Program-made: the position numbers and the translations under genes
From: Bacteroidia bacterium Ga0077558
GTDB taxonomy: Bacteria > Bacteroidota > Bacteroidia > Chitinophagales > Chitinophagaceae
NCBI GenBank assembly: GCA_001464625.1
Contig: LNFJ01000016.1
Span: 42,477-106,476, forward strand
Reading direction: 5' to 3'
DNA length: 64,000 nucleotides
Shown: piece by piece, positions 42,307-50,903 of the stretch
Position numbering within the stretch: the first letter of the stretch is position 1
How the letters are laid out: every line of letters starts with the position of its first letter
The notes under the pieces: model-generated
The model's input: only the letters and a program-made list of their open reading frames with translations
Database searches by the model: none
What the model was told of the DNA's origin: nothing

Positions 42307-44238
42307 TTAATGCAGGCTCACAACTCTTATAATCTTCCATTCATTGTTTTTATTTTGCCAAATAACCATAAACCGCCCAATTTTTGAAGGTGTACCAACA
42401 GGTTCTTGATTATTATGAAATTTGTGCAACCCAATTTCTATTGCTCCAAAACCTTTGATTGGATATACTTCTATACTGCCTTTTACGAGATCTCTTGTTA
42501 CTTTGCCACAGATATTACGTCTTGTAGCTTCAATTATATCTTGCTTGGAAGTCATTAAGCCACCTTGGTCGTGGTAAAATTCAATATTTTCAGAGAAAAA
42601 AGAAGCATATTTTTCAAGATTGGTATTACAGGTATTGTAAGTACCAAAAAAAGTACTATCTAATTTTACTATTGTTTCGTATAATTTTTTGTCATCGGGC
42701 TTGTAATTCTTGGTTATCGTATAGGTGTTTTTTGTAGTACTACACGAAGTCAGAAAAGCCAAAATTATAGTGATTAATAATAAGTAAATTTTTAAATACT
42801 TCATATTTTTTTCTGAATTAATTTTGATGTTTAGAAAATAAAATTGTATTATTTTTTTCCTTTTTTTATACATAAGGAAAAGTCCAGCTAAAAGTATTAT
42901 TGCTATTAAAAGACCAACAATTAAATTCATTGTCGTGTTATCTTTTTTTTTAAAAGATTTAAGAAAATACTTATTAGGTTTTAAATAAATGCAATTGTTC
43001 TTATAGTCCATTATTACATTAAATCGGCTTATTAGTTCAATTCCAACAATAGGAAAAGGCAAGTTTTCAACTTTTGATGGTTGTTCTATAAAAATCGGTA
43101 TGTCTGTAAATTCATAATCTCCAAAATGTACTTTTGAAAGTATTACTTCGTCTGTCTTTCTCTTTGCACCGTCTGCACCTTTAACGGTACTTTCTCCTAT
43201 TTTTTTCAACAAACCAAATAGATTTTCTTTGGTAGCAAATTCGTCATGAATATTAATATTTCCGGTGTTTCCTGTGTCAAAGTCAAACCATTCTGCAACT
43301 GTTTTATCACCGATTTTGAGTTTAAGTTCTATAAAAAATAATTCTCCCCTTTTTTCAAATCTGCATTTAGTATAGCCTTGTTCAATTGCTGGAAGTGAAC
43401 TGTGTGCAATTATAATATCCTGATCAAAATTTATCTCTACAACTTTATCTTCAAATATTTTATACCCCATAACACCATCATAATTCCCTAATTTTTCACC
43501 GCTATAATAAATTGCTTTATTATCCCATATTAGATTAGAAATACTCAATTTATTAGCATCACTTATTTTTGTTTCAAATTGACCACCACCTCCTATAGCA
43601 ACTCCAGTTCTATTAAATAATAAGTTCGGATTTTTTTTAGCCCCTGACTGGTATAAGCCAATGAACTCTGCACCCGTATCAAACAAAAAGTCAAGATCTT
43701 CACCATCATTAATTTTGCCCTTTATTAATATCCTGTTTCCTTTCCCGTATTTAAAAGGAATCGTATCACTGGTAATTACACAATTATTACAGTTTTTTCG
43801 GTAAGTGTTGTAGCGTGAAGATATTCTGGTTTTAAATGGTGTTTGGTTTTTCAATAAGATAATAAAGTCGAAAACTGAATTTGGCATTAAAGTTATTGAC
43901 AAAGAGTCTATGTCGGAATAAATGGTGATTACCTGTTCTATATTTTTATTGCTTACTTCATAAATATCTAACTCAATATCAGCAACTAATTGCCATTCAC
44001 CTTTTTTTAAAATACCCCTTTCCTTAAAATCCAAAGTAGTAGTATTGGTTTTTAAGATTGGTAAAGTTTGTTGTGCAAATGCAACTTCACCAACGAGGGT
44101 AATGAACAGACCTAAAAATAATTTTATTTGCATATTAGAGTTGTTTTTTGGCTGTATATTACGTTTCGAATTCTTAAATAGAAATACAACAAAAACTAAA
44201 AGGGGTATAGCAATTAAAAATTCAATAATTATGTTCAT
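42307..44238 (-). CDS. Aspartic-protease-like protein in frame with an NTF2-like lipoprotein
   Basis: One uninterrupted frame holds what look like two genes. ATG 44238 opens a short membrane segment (MNIIIEFLIAIPLLVFVVFL); ATG 44133 then begins a signal peptide (MQIKLFLGLFITL, cleavage after AFAQ) and a retropepsin/pepsin-like protein with two DTG motifs (FLFDTGAEF and FDFDTGNTG) and the GVMGY flap region. After it the frame passes through FKKKDNTT into a second short membrane segment (MNLIVGLLIAIILLAG, ATG 42930), and ATG 42804 starts a lipoprotein (MKYLKIYLLLITI, lipobox LTSC) with an NTF2/DUF4440-like domain. Start 44238 overlaps the preceding stop (ATGA). Whether a 643-residue fusion or two proteins are made is open. 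Confidence 0.7.
   Translation of the reverse strand: MNIIIEFLIAIPLLVFVVFLFKNSKRNIQPKNNSNMQIKLFLGLFITLVGEVAFAQQTLPILKTNTTTLDFKERGILKKGEWQLVADIELDIYEVSNKNIEQVITIYSDIDSLSITLMPNSVFDFIILLKNQTPFKTRISSRYNTYRKNCNNCVITSDTIPFKYGKGNRILIKGKINDGEDLDFLFDTGAEFIGLYQSGAKKNPNLLFNRTGVAIGGGGQFETKISDANKLSISNLIWDNKAIYYSGEKLGNYDGVMGYKIFEDKVVEINFDQDIIIAHSSLPAIEQGYTKCRFEKRGELFFIELKLKIGDKTVAEWFDFDTGNTGNINIHDEFATKENLFGLLKKIGESTVKGADGAKRKTDEVILSKVHFGDYEFTDIPIFIEQPSKVENLPFPIVGIELISRFNVIMDYKNNCIYLKPNKYFLKSFKKKDNTTMNLIVGLLIAIILLAGLFLMYKKRKKIIQFYFLNIKINSEKNMKYLKIYLLLITIILAFLTSCSTTKNTYTITKNYKPDDKKLYETIVKLDSTFFGTYNTCNTNLEKYASFFSENIEFYHDQGGLMTSKQDIIEATRRNICGKVTRDLVKGSIEVYPIKGFGAIEIGLHKFHNNQEPVGTPSKIGRFMVIWQNKNNEWKIIRVVSLH
42905..42960 (-). 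repeat. A9/membrane-segment cassette, copy 2
   Basis: A9 (42943..42951), then 12 bases, then ATGAA opening a short membrane segment. Copy 1 (44205..44268) has the same A9, the same 12-base spacing and ATGAA. The flanking protein phrases are FKKKDNTTMN here and FKKKDDTTMN in copy 1. Confidence 0.7.
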
Positions 44239-44268
44239 TGTTGTATCATCTTTTTTTTTGAAATATTG
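44205..44268 (-). repeat. A9/membrane-segment cassette, copy 1
   Basis: A9 at 44251..44259 followed after 12 bases by ATGAA at 44238. In this copy the upstream gene (44235..44444) reads through the A9 in another frame and stops at the TGA of ATGA. Confidence 0.7.
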
Positions 44269-44444
44269 TACACTACTGGCTTTACATCTTTTTGTAGATA
44301 ATCCCACCATTTTGAAATTGGCTGATTGCCGTCTTTGATAGCAACCTTTGGAGATGTTGCTTTTACTAATTTTACATTTTCTTGGGCAAAAGCTGAACGC
44401 ATAAAGCCAGAAAGAATTATAAACATTACGAATGATGATTTCAT
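44235..44444 (-). CDS. Small secreted peptide coupled to the protease-like gene
   Basis: A 69-residue product with a signal peptide (MKSSFVMFIILSGFMRSAFA, cleavage after FAQ) and a 47-residue basic mature part (KATSPKVAIKDGNQPISKWW). Its TGA stop overlaps the ATG at 44238 by the four bases ATGA. The opening MKSxFVM also starts the RICIN-like gene at 38356. No family recognised; the signal peptide makes it more than a chance frame. Confidence 0.6.
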   Translation of the reverse strand: MKSSFVMFIILSGFMRSAFAQENVKLVKATSPKVAIKDGNQPISKWWDYLQKDVKPVVYNISKKKMIQQ

Positions 44445-44562
44445 ATTTTGTTTTTTTACTGGTATAATTGAAACTTAAACTTCAATTGAACTAAACCAAT
44501 TTATTTTTAATAAAATTAGTTAATCCCTTATGTGTTGAAATATTGCAATAAAATCAATTGCT

Positions 44563-45999
44563 TTACCAAACATAAATTTTAGAAAGTATATTTTCGTCTT
44601 TACCTACATGCAATACATTTATTCCATCAACATAGTATGAGTTGTTAACAACAAACCTATAAGTGGTTTCACCTTTTGGTAATGTTACCTCACAAGTCCA
44701 ATAACCATTTTCTTTTTTCATTTTTATTGGATTCTTTAGTCCATTAGTAAATTCACCTACAAGCCATACTCGTTCTGCTGCTTCAAATTCGGTTAACTTA
44801 AAAGTTATTTTACCTGCTTCCTGTTTTCCCCAAAGGGTCGCTAAATAATCATTTGGATGTTGTTCCAATACTTTTGAAAAGTAATTATTACTTATTTCTA
44901 TTTTATTAGCTTTTCTATTTGCTATACCTAACCATGTTTGAATGCTGCTATTATTTGAGTCAAATTGGTTTAAGCATAGTAGTAACTCTAAAGCATCATT
45001 TGTTTGCCCTTTATCCATCCAACTTATAGCAAGGTTAAGAGCATCTTTGTTTTTAAAATTGTATTTATCATACGATGTTTGTCGTAAAGTTTGATACTGA
45101 GCAATGGTGGCATTTATACCATTGTTTTTATAAGTTTTCTTAAGAATTGGTGCTATGTTTTCGGGAAAATAGGTTTGAATGTCTTTGTGATGTTTACCTT
45201 TTTTTAATTCCTCTGCCAGACTCAACGTAGCCACTGTTGTAAAATCTTGCTTGTAATATAGGTTTATGATACCAGTCTTTAAATTAACTGCCATTGATAC
45301 GTTGGTGGTATATTTATAAGGAAACTTTTGAGCTGCCTTTTCCAGTATTTTAGTTATGTCATTCAATTCAAAAGCAGAATTATGGTTTAAGTAATTTGTA
45401 GCAAGGTCTCTTCTATGGCAAGCTTTCTTTTGCCCATTGTTTATGCAGTAGTTGGTAAGAGCAAAATTATTATCTGTCTTTTTAACAATATAGCCACCAG
45501 TAACTGTAGCATAATTGCCAGTTGCATCGCCTATAAATAATTGAGCAGCATTCAGTTTTATTAAGTTGAAATTGCTTATATAAACCAGAGCTTCATCAAC
45601 TGTTTTACAGTTTTTTAAAATGTCAGTTACTACTTCTTTTTTTCTGTCTTTCTTCTGTCCATCTTTTACAATGGTAATTTCATCAATAGCAGTATAATCC
45701 ATAAATAGGCCATGCTCATTTAAACCACCTTGTGGGATTAAGTACGATAGCATCTTAAGATTGATGGACGAAAGCAGTTTAATATTTAAATCTGTCCAAA
45801 TGACATAACCATAGTTACCCTTTTTGGCAGGATAGAACCACATTCTGTACTTTGTTTTTTGAACTTCATCCTCATTATTTCCAACCCACACATTTTGCCC
45901 GTCATTTGCCATAAAAATGGTACAGGCATTTACAAGTAAGGTATTGGTCAAAATAAGACTTGCAATAGCATACTTCAGTAAATTCTTTAATTTCAGCAT
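44563..45999 (-). CDS. Secreted Ntn hydrolase (linear amide C-N hydrolase) with C-terminal AMPK/CBM48-like domain
   Basis: A 478-residue protein. After a signal peptide, Cys-26 in NACTIFMANDGQNVWVGNNED is in position to be the N-terminal nucleophile of a choloylglycine/penicillin-V-acylase type hydrolase; QGGLNEHGLFMDY and ALTNYCINN are further family features (domain about 26-270). A helical TPR-like stretch follows (about 310-395), and the last 85 residues form an Ig-like glycogen-binding-type domain (RVWLVGEFTNG, MKKENGYWTCEVTLPKGETT, YRFVVNNSYYVDG). This domain combination is unusual. It lies downstream of a membrane AraC regulator on the same strand. Confidence 0.82.
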   Translation of the reverse strand: MLKLKNLLKYAIASLILTNTLLVNACTIFMANDGQNVWVGNNEDEVQKTKYRMWFYPAKKGNYGYVIWTDLNIKLLSSINLKMLSYLIPQGGLNEHGLFMDYTAIDEITIVKDGQKKDRKKEVVTDILKNCKTVDEALVYISNFNLIKLNAAQLFIGDATGNYATVTGGYIVKKTDNNFALTNYCINNGQKKACHRRDLATNYLNHNSAFELNDITKILEKAAQKFPYKYTTNVSMAVNLKTGIINLYYKQDFTTVATLSLAEELKKGKHHKDIQTYFPENIAPILKKTYKNNGINATIAQYQTLRQTSYDKYNFKNKDALNLAISWMDKGQTNDALELLLCLNQFDSNNSSIQTWLGIANRKANKIEISNNYFSKVLEQHPNDYLATLWGKQEAGKITFKLTEFEAAERVWLVGEFTNGLKNPIKMKKENGYWTCEVTLPKGETTYRFVVNNSYYVDGINVLHVGKDENILSKIYVW

Positions 46000-46056
46000 C
46001 TTCTTTAATATTTAGTTATTAACAAAGGCTAAAATTAGAACCTAAATAGCCCTTGA

Positions 46057-46082
46057 ATGTTCGGTTTTATCCAGTCGAACAT
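46057..46082. promoter_or_regulatory. Inverted repeat between AraC gene and Ntn hydrolase gene
   Basis: ATGTTCG and CGAACAT around a 12-base spacer, located between the AraC stop (46092) and the hydrolase start (45999). It is the counterpart of the inverted repeat at 26556..26582, in the same relative place. Confidence 0.45.
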
Positions 46083-46091
46083 CTTTTCCGG

Positions 46092-47303
46092 CTATTTTTT
46101 TTGTTCTTTGCTGTATTGAGAAGGGGAAATACCAACAATTTTTTTAAAAGTGGTATTAAAGGTGGTCTTGGAATTGAAACCCGATGCAAAGGCGATACCC
46201 AGAATATTTAATTCACCCATTTTTGAGGAAGCTAATAATTTTTTTGCTTCCTCAACTCTGTATTTATTGATGTAGGTATAAAAATTGTCCTTGGTGGTTT
46301 CGTTAATCAAAAAAGATGCCTCATGAATACTGATACCCAATGTTTCTGCTATGGTTGGTAGGTTCAAGTCGTTGTCTAAAAAAAGTTTATCTACCTCCAT
46401 CAAGGAAGATAATTGAGCTGATAAAGAAGTTATTTGCTCCGTACTTAACCTCTTAAATTGTGGTTTTTCTTTTTCAAACACTTTGCTTTTTTCATACCCA
46501 ATGGTTATATCTTTCTTAATGGAATCCTTTACCAAAGTGTCATTTTCCTTAGCTATTATTTTGAAATCTTCATTTTCAAGGAAAGCCGAAATTTCTTGGA
46601 TATCTTTTTCCTTAAACGGGAAAATAGTTCTTTGTTTTATGGAGAAATAAGCCAAGAAAAAAGTAGAAACGGCATAAATGAAGGGAGTGGCTTCTGTTAA
46701 AAACGGCAATTCAAATAGTGCATCATTAATCCAGATAATTACGGTTAATAGCAGAATGTACAAAAACTGAACTAACCAATCCAGGTTGATTTGGTTAATG
46801 TTAGAAGATATTCGCTTCAGGTTTCTTTTATGTCTTACTAAGGTGGCATAAGATTTTATAAGGTAAAGCAAAGTCATAAAGGGCAATATATCCCGGATTA
46901 AAAACGATACGTTTTTGTTTATTGCAAAAAGAGTGAACGTTGAAATACTTTCTTTCCTGTTATAACATATACTTTCTGCAATTACATAAATAAGAAATGG
47001 TGCAAAATGCAACCAGTCAGCTTTCCTGAAGGTTTTTGTTGGGGTAACAAAATAAAGGATGCTAATGTATAGGCTTGGGGCTAACAGAAATTGTAAGCTG
47101 TTTAAACACTTAAAAAGGAAGCCATTTGAAATAACGGTTTCGGTAATAATCATATAGGTGCTCACAAAAGCACAGGCAATGATAAAAACAAAAACACTAA
47201 GCCATCTGTTTGCTGTTACATTCTGTTGTAAAGGATGAAAGAAAAGTAAGAAACTAAGTAAAAAACCAGCACCAGAAACAAAACAAATTAAATACAAAGT
47301 CAT
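46092..47303 (-). CDS. Membrane-anchored AraC-family transcriptional regulator
   Basis: A 403-residue regulator with about seven hydrophobic helices in the first 215 residues, a charged linker, and a C-terminal AraC-type DNA-binding domain (about 305-400; LNLPTIAETLGISIHEASFL, YRVEEAKKLL, ILGIAFASGFNSKTTFNTTF, VGISPSQYSK). It is built like the regulator at 25434..26552 but is only distantly similar. It likely controls the neighbouring secreted Ntn hydrolase gene. Confidence 0.9.
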   Translation of the reverse strand: MTLYLICFVSGAGFLLSFLLFFHPLQQNVTANRWLSVFVFIIACAFVSTYMIITETVISNGFLFKCLNSLQFLLAPSLYISILYFVTPTKTFRKADWLHFAPFLIYVIAESICYNRKESISTFTLFAINKNVSFLIRDILPFMTLLYLIKSYATLVRHKRNLKRISSNINQINLDWLVQFLYILLLTVIIWINDALFELPFLTEATPFIYAVSTFFLAYFSIKQRTIFPFKEKDIQEISAFLENEDFKIIAKENDTLVKDSIKKDITIGYEKSKVFEKEKPQFKRLSTEQITSLSAQLSSLMEVDKLFLDNDLNLPTIAETLGISIHEASFLINETTKDNFYTYINKYRVEEAKKLLASSKMGELNILGIAFASGFNSKTTFNTTFKKIVGISPSQYSKEQKK

Positions 47304-47676
47304 TGTCGTAAAAGTAGTAAATAAAATTAAATGGCTATTGTATTGAATATTTGCTTTCTGGAATTTTAGGAAGTCGCTTTCAATGACCGCTAACTCTTAA
47401 ATATACGGAAGTTTTTATCTGGTAAATTTTCGCATTTTTTTAGATTGTGCTTATTTTCAAAAGGTTAAAAATATTGTTTGTTTCTATAAAGCTTTCGCAA
47501 ATACTATTAACCACTTCGCAAATGCTGAGTAGAATTACAGAACGTACAAGAGTGCGACGCAACAGACGATGCTAGTAGCAATGCAGCTGGGTAAATACAA
47601 AGCAGCGAGTTATGAGTTGCGAGTTTCGAGAAATACAAATTGACGTAAGCCGACAGTCTGAAAAGCTTACAATCCT

Positions 47677-47684
47677 TACCTTTG
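47677..47684 (+). promoter_or_regulatory. -7 box (TACCTTTG) of prfC
   Basis: An exact TAnnTTTG octamer, giving a leader of about 60 bases. Confidence 0.45.
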
Positions 47685-47686
47685 CC

Positions 47687-47714
47687 GCCCTCCTTCGCTA
47701 AAGCTTCGGAGGGC
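47687..47714 (+). other. Hairpin in the prfC leader
   Basis: A 7-bp GC-rich stem (GCCCTCC with GGAGGGC) encloses 14 bases containing TTCG and CTTC. It is 37 bases before the prfC ATG and could affect translation, or be a small mobile palindrome like those at 49462 and 50701. Confidence 0.5.
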
Positions 47715-47751
47715 AAGCCATTATTGAGAATTCAGATTATAGAAATAAGCA

Positions 47752-49338
47752 ATGAAATATCACAACGAAATAGAAAGGCGGAAGACATTTGCGATTATCA
47801 GTCACCCGGATGCGGGGAAAACGACGCTGACGGAAAAGTTTCTGCTGTTTGGCGGTGCCATACAAGTGGCCGGTGCGGTAAAGAGCAATAAGATAAAGAA
47901 ACATGCTACCAGCGACTTTATGGAGATAGAACGACAAAGAGGTATATCCGTAGCTACCTCGGTAATGAGTTTTGAATACAACAACGTACTGATAAACCTG
48001 CTGGATACTCCCGGTCACAAGGATTTTGCGGAGGATACCTACCGTACGCTAACGGCGGTGGATAGTGTGATACTGGTGATAGACAGTGTGAACGGGGTGG
48101 AGGCGCAAACCCGCCGCCTGATGGAAGTGTGCCGTATGCGGGATACACCGGTGATCGTATTCGTCAATAAAATGGACCGGGATGGTAAGAACCGTTTTGA
48201 CCTGCTGGAAGAAGTGGAAAAAGAACTGAGCCTGGCGCTGCACCCGATGACCTGGCCGATAAGCAGCGGTAAGGAATTTAAAGGCGTATATAATCTGCAC
48301 GATAAAAATTTAGTGTTGTTCACGGCAGGTACTAAAGCTGTGGATGAAAGTGTAATACGGGTGGATGACCTGAATGATGAAGTGGTGAATGAAGCACTGG
48401 GCGAAAGAGATGCTGCACAACTGAGAGAGGATGTGGAACTGGTGGATGCGGTGCATGGTGAACTTAAACTAGAAGATTATCTAAATGGTAAAGTGGCGCC
48501 GGTTTTCTTTGGCAGTGCGGTTAATAATTTTGGGGTGAAGGAAATGCTTGATACGTTTATCCGCATTGCACCTACACCCCGCAGCAGGGAAACAACGGTT
48601 CGCCCCGTGAATGTGGAAGAGGATAAGATGAGTGGTTTTATTTTTAAAATTCATGCGAACCTTGACCCGAAGCATAGAGACAGAATTGCTTTCTTCAGGG
48701 TTTGTTCGGGTAAGTTTGAACGCAATAAATACTTTCATCATGTTCGCTTAGATAAGGATGTTCGTTTTAGTGCGCCGTATAGTTTTATGGCCCGTGAAAA
48801 AAGTGTGATAGAAGATGCCTACGCCGGTGATGTGGTGGGTTTGTTTGACACGGGTAATTTTAAAATTGGTGATACACTGACGGAAGGAGAGAATTTTTTC
48901 TTTACGGGTATCCCTGCTTTTTCACCCGAGATATTTAAGGAAGTGGTGAATAAGGATCCGATGAAAACAAAACAACTGGAAAAAGGATTGAACCAGTTAA
49001 CGGATGAAGGGGTGGCGCAATTGTTTACCCAGTTTGGTGGTAATAAAAAAATTATTGGTTGTGTGGGTGAACTGCAGTTTGAAGTAATTCAATATCGGTT
49101 GCTGCATGAGTATGGCGCAAGTGTGGTGTTTAATAGTTTGCCATTTTATAAGGCTTGCTGGTTGACTTCAACTGATCAGCAAAAGTTGTTGGACTTCTCT
49201 CGTTTTAAGCAGGCGAATATTGGGGAGGACAAAGATGGGCATATGGTGTACCTGGCGCAGAGTGAATGGTTTTTGAATACGGAGATTAGTAACAACCCGG
49301 AGATAAAGTTTCATTATACTTCGGAAATACATAAGTGA
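47752..49338 (+). CDS. prfC: Peptide chain release factor 3
   Basis: A 528-residue translational GTPase of the RF3 type, full length. G1 is [11 protein letters not shown]2 region [15 protein letters not shown]3 [15 protein letters not shown]4 VNKMDRDG; the RF3-specific phrases [25 protein letters not shown] and [20 protein letters not shown] are all present. RF3 releases RF1 and RF2 from ribosomes after peptide release. Codon use is more GC-rich than in the surrounding hypothetical genes, as expected for a translation gene. It is the clearest core gene of the window. Confidence 0.97.
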   Translation: MKYHNEIERRKTFAIISHPDAGKTTLTEKFLLFGGAIQVAGAVKSNKIKKHATSDFMEIERQRGISVATSVMSFEYNNVLINLLDTPGHKDFAEDTYRTLTAVDSVILVIDSVNGVEAQTRRLMEVCRMRDTPVIVFVNKMDRDGKNRFDLLEEVEKELSLALHPMTWPISSGKEFKGVYNLHDKNLVLFTAGTKAVDESVIRVDDLNDEVVNEALGERDAAQLREDVELVDAVHGELKLEDYLNGKVAPVFFGSAVNNFGVKEMLDTFIRIAPTPRSRETTVRPVNVEEDKMSGFIFKIHANLDPKHRDRIAFFRVCSGKFERNKYFHHVRLDKDVRFSAPYSFMAREKSVIEDAYAGDVVGLFDTGNFKIGDTLTEGENFFFTGIPAFSPEIFKEVVNKDPMKTKQLEKGLNQLTDEGVAQLFTQFGGNKKIIGCVGELQFEVIQYRLLHEYGASVVFNSLPFYKACWLTSTDQQKLLDFSRFKQANIGEDKDGHMVYLAQSEWFLNTEISNNPEIKFHYTSEIHK

Positions 49339-49400
49339 GTCGGGAGTCGTTAGTCAGGAGTCGGGAGTGGGACTCTGTGTGGTTATGAAACTCTGTGGCT

Positions 49401-49500
49401 TACGCAATTACTACTTGAATAAATTATAAACTATAAACGACTTAAAGCCCCTCCTTGCGAGAGCCTGTCCCGTCCGAAGGCGGGAGGTTTGGGGAGGCCT
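49401..49500. repeat. Direct repeat pair, left copy (with inserted hairpin)
   Basis: TACGCAATTACTACTTGAAT, TATAAACGAC, AGCCCCTCCTTGCGAG and GGTTTGGGGAGG. Compared with the right copy it carries an extra segment (about 49462..49487) that contains TCCCG/CGGGA. Confidence 0.82.
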
Positions 49501-49536
49501 GAATAAAGTAGCCCACGAATCTGCCTTTTTGAATTA

Positions 49537-49875
49537 CTACCACCCAAACAGATCTACCAATCCTTTTAAGATTGCAATTACGCCAATGCTGGTGAGACCA
49601 TACATGATCAGCCGGATATTTTGCCCGTTGCTATACTGTACAAAAGTGAGCATACAACCGGATACTAATAAAAAGGTGCCGATGCCGCACCAGATAAAGC
49701 CAGTGTTTCTTCTTTTATGCTGGCGCATTTTTTGTACTTCGTGGAGGGCTTGTTGCAATAGATTATCTTCAACGCCTTTATTGCGGAGCTGATTGGTGAT
49801 TTGATCGGTTGAATATCCCTGCTTGAATAAACTGGTAGCCAGTTGAAGTATTGATTCAGGCAATTCATTATTCAT
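49537..49875 (-). CDS. Hypothetical two-helix membrane protein
   Basis: A 112-residue protein with an N-terminal soluble helical part (LATSLFKQGYSTDQITNQLR, then NLLQQALHEVQKMRQ) that resembles a short UBA-like three-helix module, a basic stretch HKRRN, and two membrane helices (about 60-79 and 87-108). Function unknown. Flanked by a pair of direct repeats together with the next gene. Confidence 0.72.
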   Translation of the reverse strand: MNNELPESILQLATSLFKQGYSTDQITNQLRNKGVEDNLLQQALHEVQKMRQHKRRNTGFIWCGIGTFLLVSGCMLTFVQYSNGQNIRLIMYGLTSIGVIAILKGLVDLFGW

Positions 49876-50016
49876 ACAGCAATGTTTACCGGAAGATAGG
49901 ACAATGAGAAAATGTCCAGAATGATTTTAATCAGGTATAAATTAGTAGCGCAGCAAGGGTTGAATACATTTTAAAACATAAACTAACAGCCTTCCTTTGG
50001 AGGGTGGTCTTCTATT

Positions 50017-50541
50017 ATGAAAACAATTTTTGAAACCAACCGGTTGATTGTCCGTGAGTTTACGGCGGATGATTATGAAAATTATTTTATTCTGCATAGT
50101 GATCCGAAGGTGATGCAGTATATACGTCCGGCAGAGAACAGGGAAGATTGTGATAAACGATTTGAAGCAACGATTTTACATTTGCCTCCTCATGATTATT
50201 TAGGCCGCTGGGCCATCAATGAAAAAGAGGGTGGACGTTTTGTTGGATGTTTTGTGATCACTCCGATACCGAAGGAGCCGGAAAGAATTCAATTGGGCTA
50301 TTCGTTTATTCCGGAAGTGTGGGGAAGAGGCTATGCTACGGAAGTATCAAAAGGTGGCGTGGAATATTTTCATACAAGCACTCCGTTGATGGAATTATAT
50401 GCGGTAACGGAAACGGAAAATACAGCATCAGAAAATGTGTTGCGGAAAGTGGGCTTTGAATTATTAGAAAAGAAAATGGAAGGGGAGAAGGAATTGCTGG
50501 TGTTGATAATGAGGAAGGGAGTTAAGAGTTTAGAGTTGTGA
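50017..50541 (+). CDS. GNAT family N-acetyltransferase (RimJ/RimL-like)
   Basis: A 174-residue GNAT protein: FETNRLIVREFTADDYENYF at the start, GRWAINEKEGGRFVGCFVI, IQLGYSFIPEVWGRGYATEV (acetyl-CoA-binding motif A) and ENTASENVLRKVGFELLEK. The motifs place it with the RimJ/RimL-type acetyltransferases that modify protein N termini or small amines; the substrate is unknown. Preceded by a short hairpin (CCTTCC ... GGAGGG near 49992). Confidence 0.92.
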   Translation: MKTIFETNRLIVREFTADDYENYFILHSDPKVMQYIRPAENREDCDKRFEATILHLPPHDYLGRWAINEKEGGRFVGCFVITPIPKEPERIQLGYSFIPEVWGRGYATEVSKGGVEYFHTSTPLMELYAVTETENTASENVLRKVGFELLEKKMEGEKELLVLIMRKGVKSLEL

Positions 50542-50653
50542 GTTTAGAGTTGAATACAAATGCACTTTACCACAGATACTTCGACAGGCTCAGTACACAG
50601 ATTAATACAAATTTGCCTGACGGCAGATTGCACGGATAAACACGGATTAATTG

Positions 50654-50728
50654 CTACGCAATTACTACTTTAATGAATAATAAAATATAAACGACCTGTA
50701 GCCCCTCCTTGCGAGGGGTTGGGGAGGT
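50654..50728. repeat. Direct repeat pair, right copy
   Basis: CTACGCAATTACTACTTTAA, AATATAAACGACC, AGCCCCTCCTTGCGAGGGGT, TGGGGAGG. It matches 49401..49500 apart from the extra hairpin there. The pair encloses the two genes 49537..50541. Confidence 0.82.
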
Positions 50729-50903
50729 CAATACATTTACCACAGAGGGCACAAAGCTTTTTCACAAAGGACACAAAGTGAGTTGTGACCTTTGTGTTGT
50801 ATTTTCTCTGGGTCTTTGTGGTAAGGCTACGCAAATACAATTACGCAACCCCTTTAATTCAGCACGCCACTCCGAACTATGAACTCCGAACTCCAAACTG
50901 GTT
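50729..50903. other. Gene-free, repeat-rich stretch
   Basis: Low-complexity sequence with CACAAAG repeats (50757-50785) and TCCGAACT repeats (50871-50897), partly mirrored by GAGTTTAGAGTT in 50520-50555. No frame is supported. Confidence 0.4.

Larger units (their letters stand above)
47304..47751. other. Divergent intergenic region upstream of prfC
   Basis: Gene-free. It holds low-complexity GAGTT repeats (near 47605-47635), a -7 box and a stable hairpin (both listed separately). The hairpin GCCCTCC/GGAGGGC lies in the predicted prfC leader. Confidence 0.4.
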
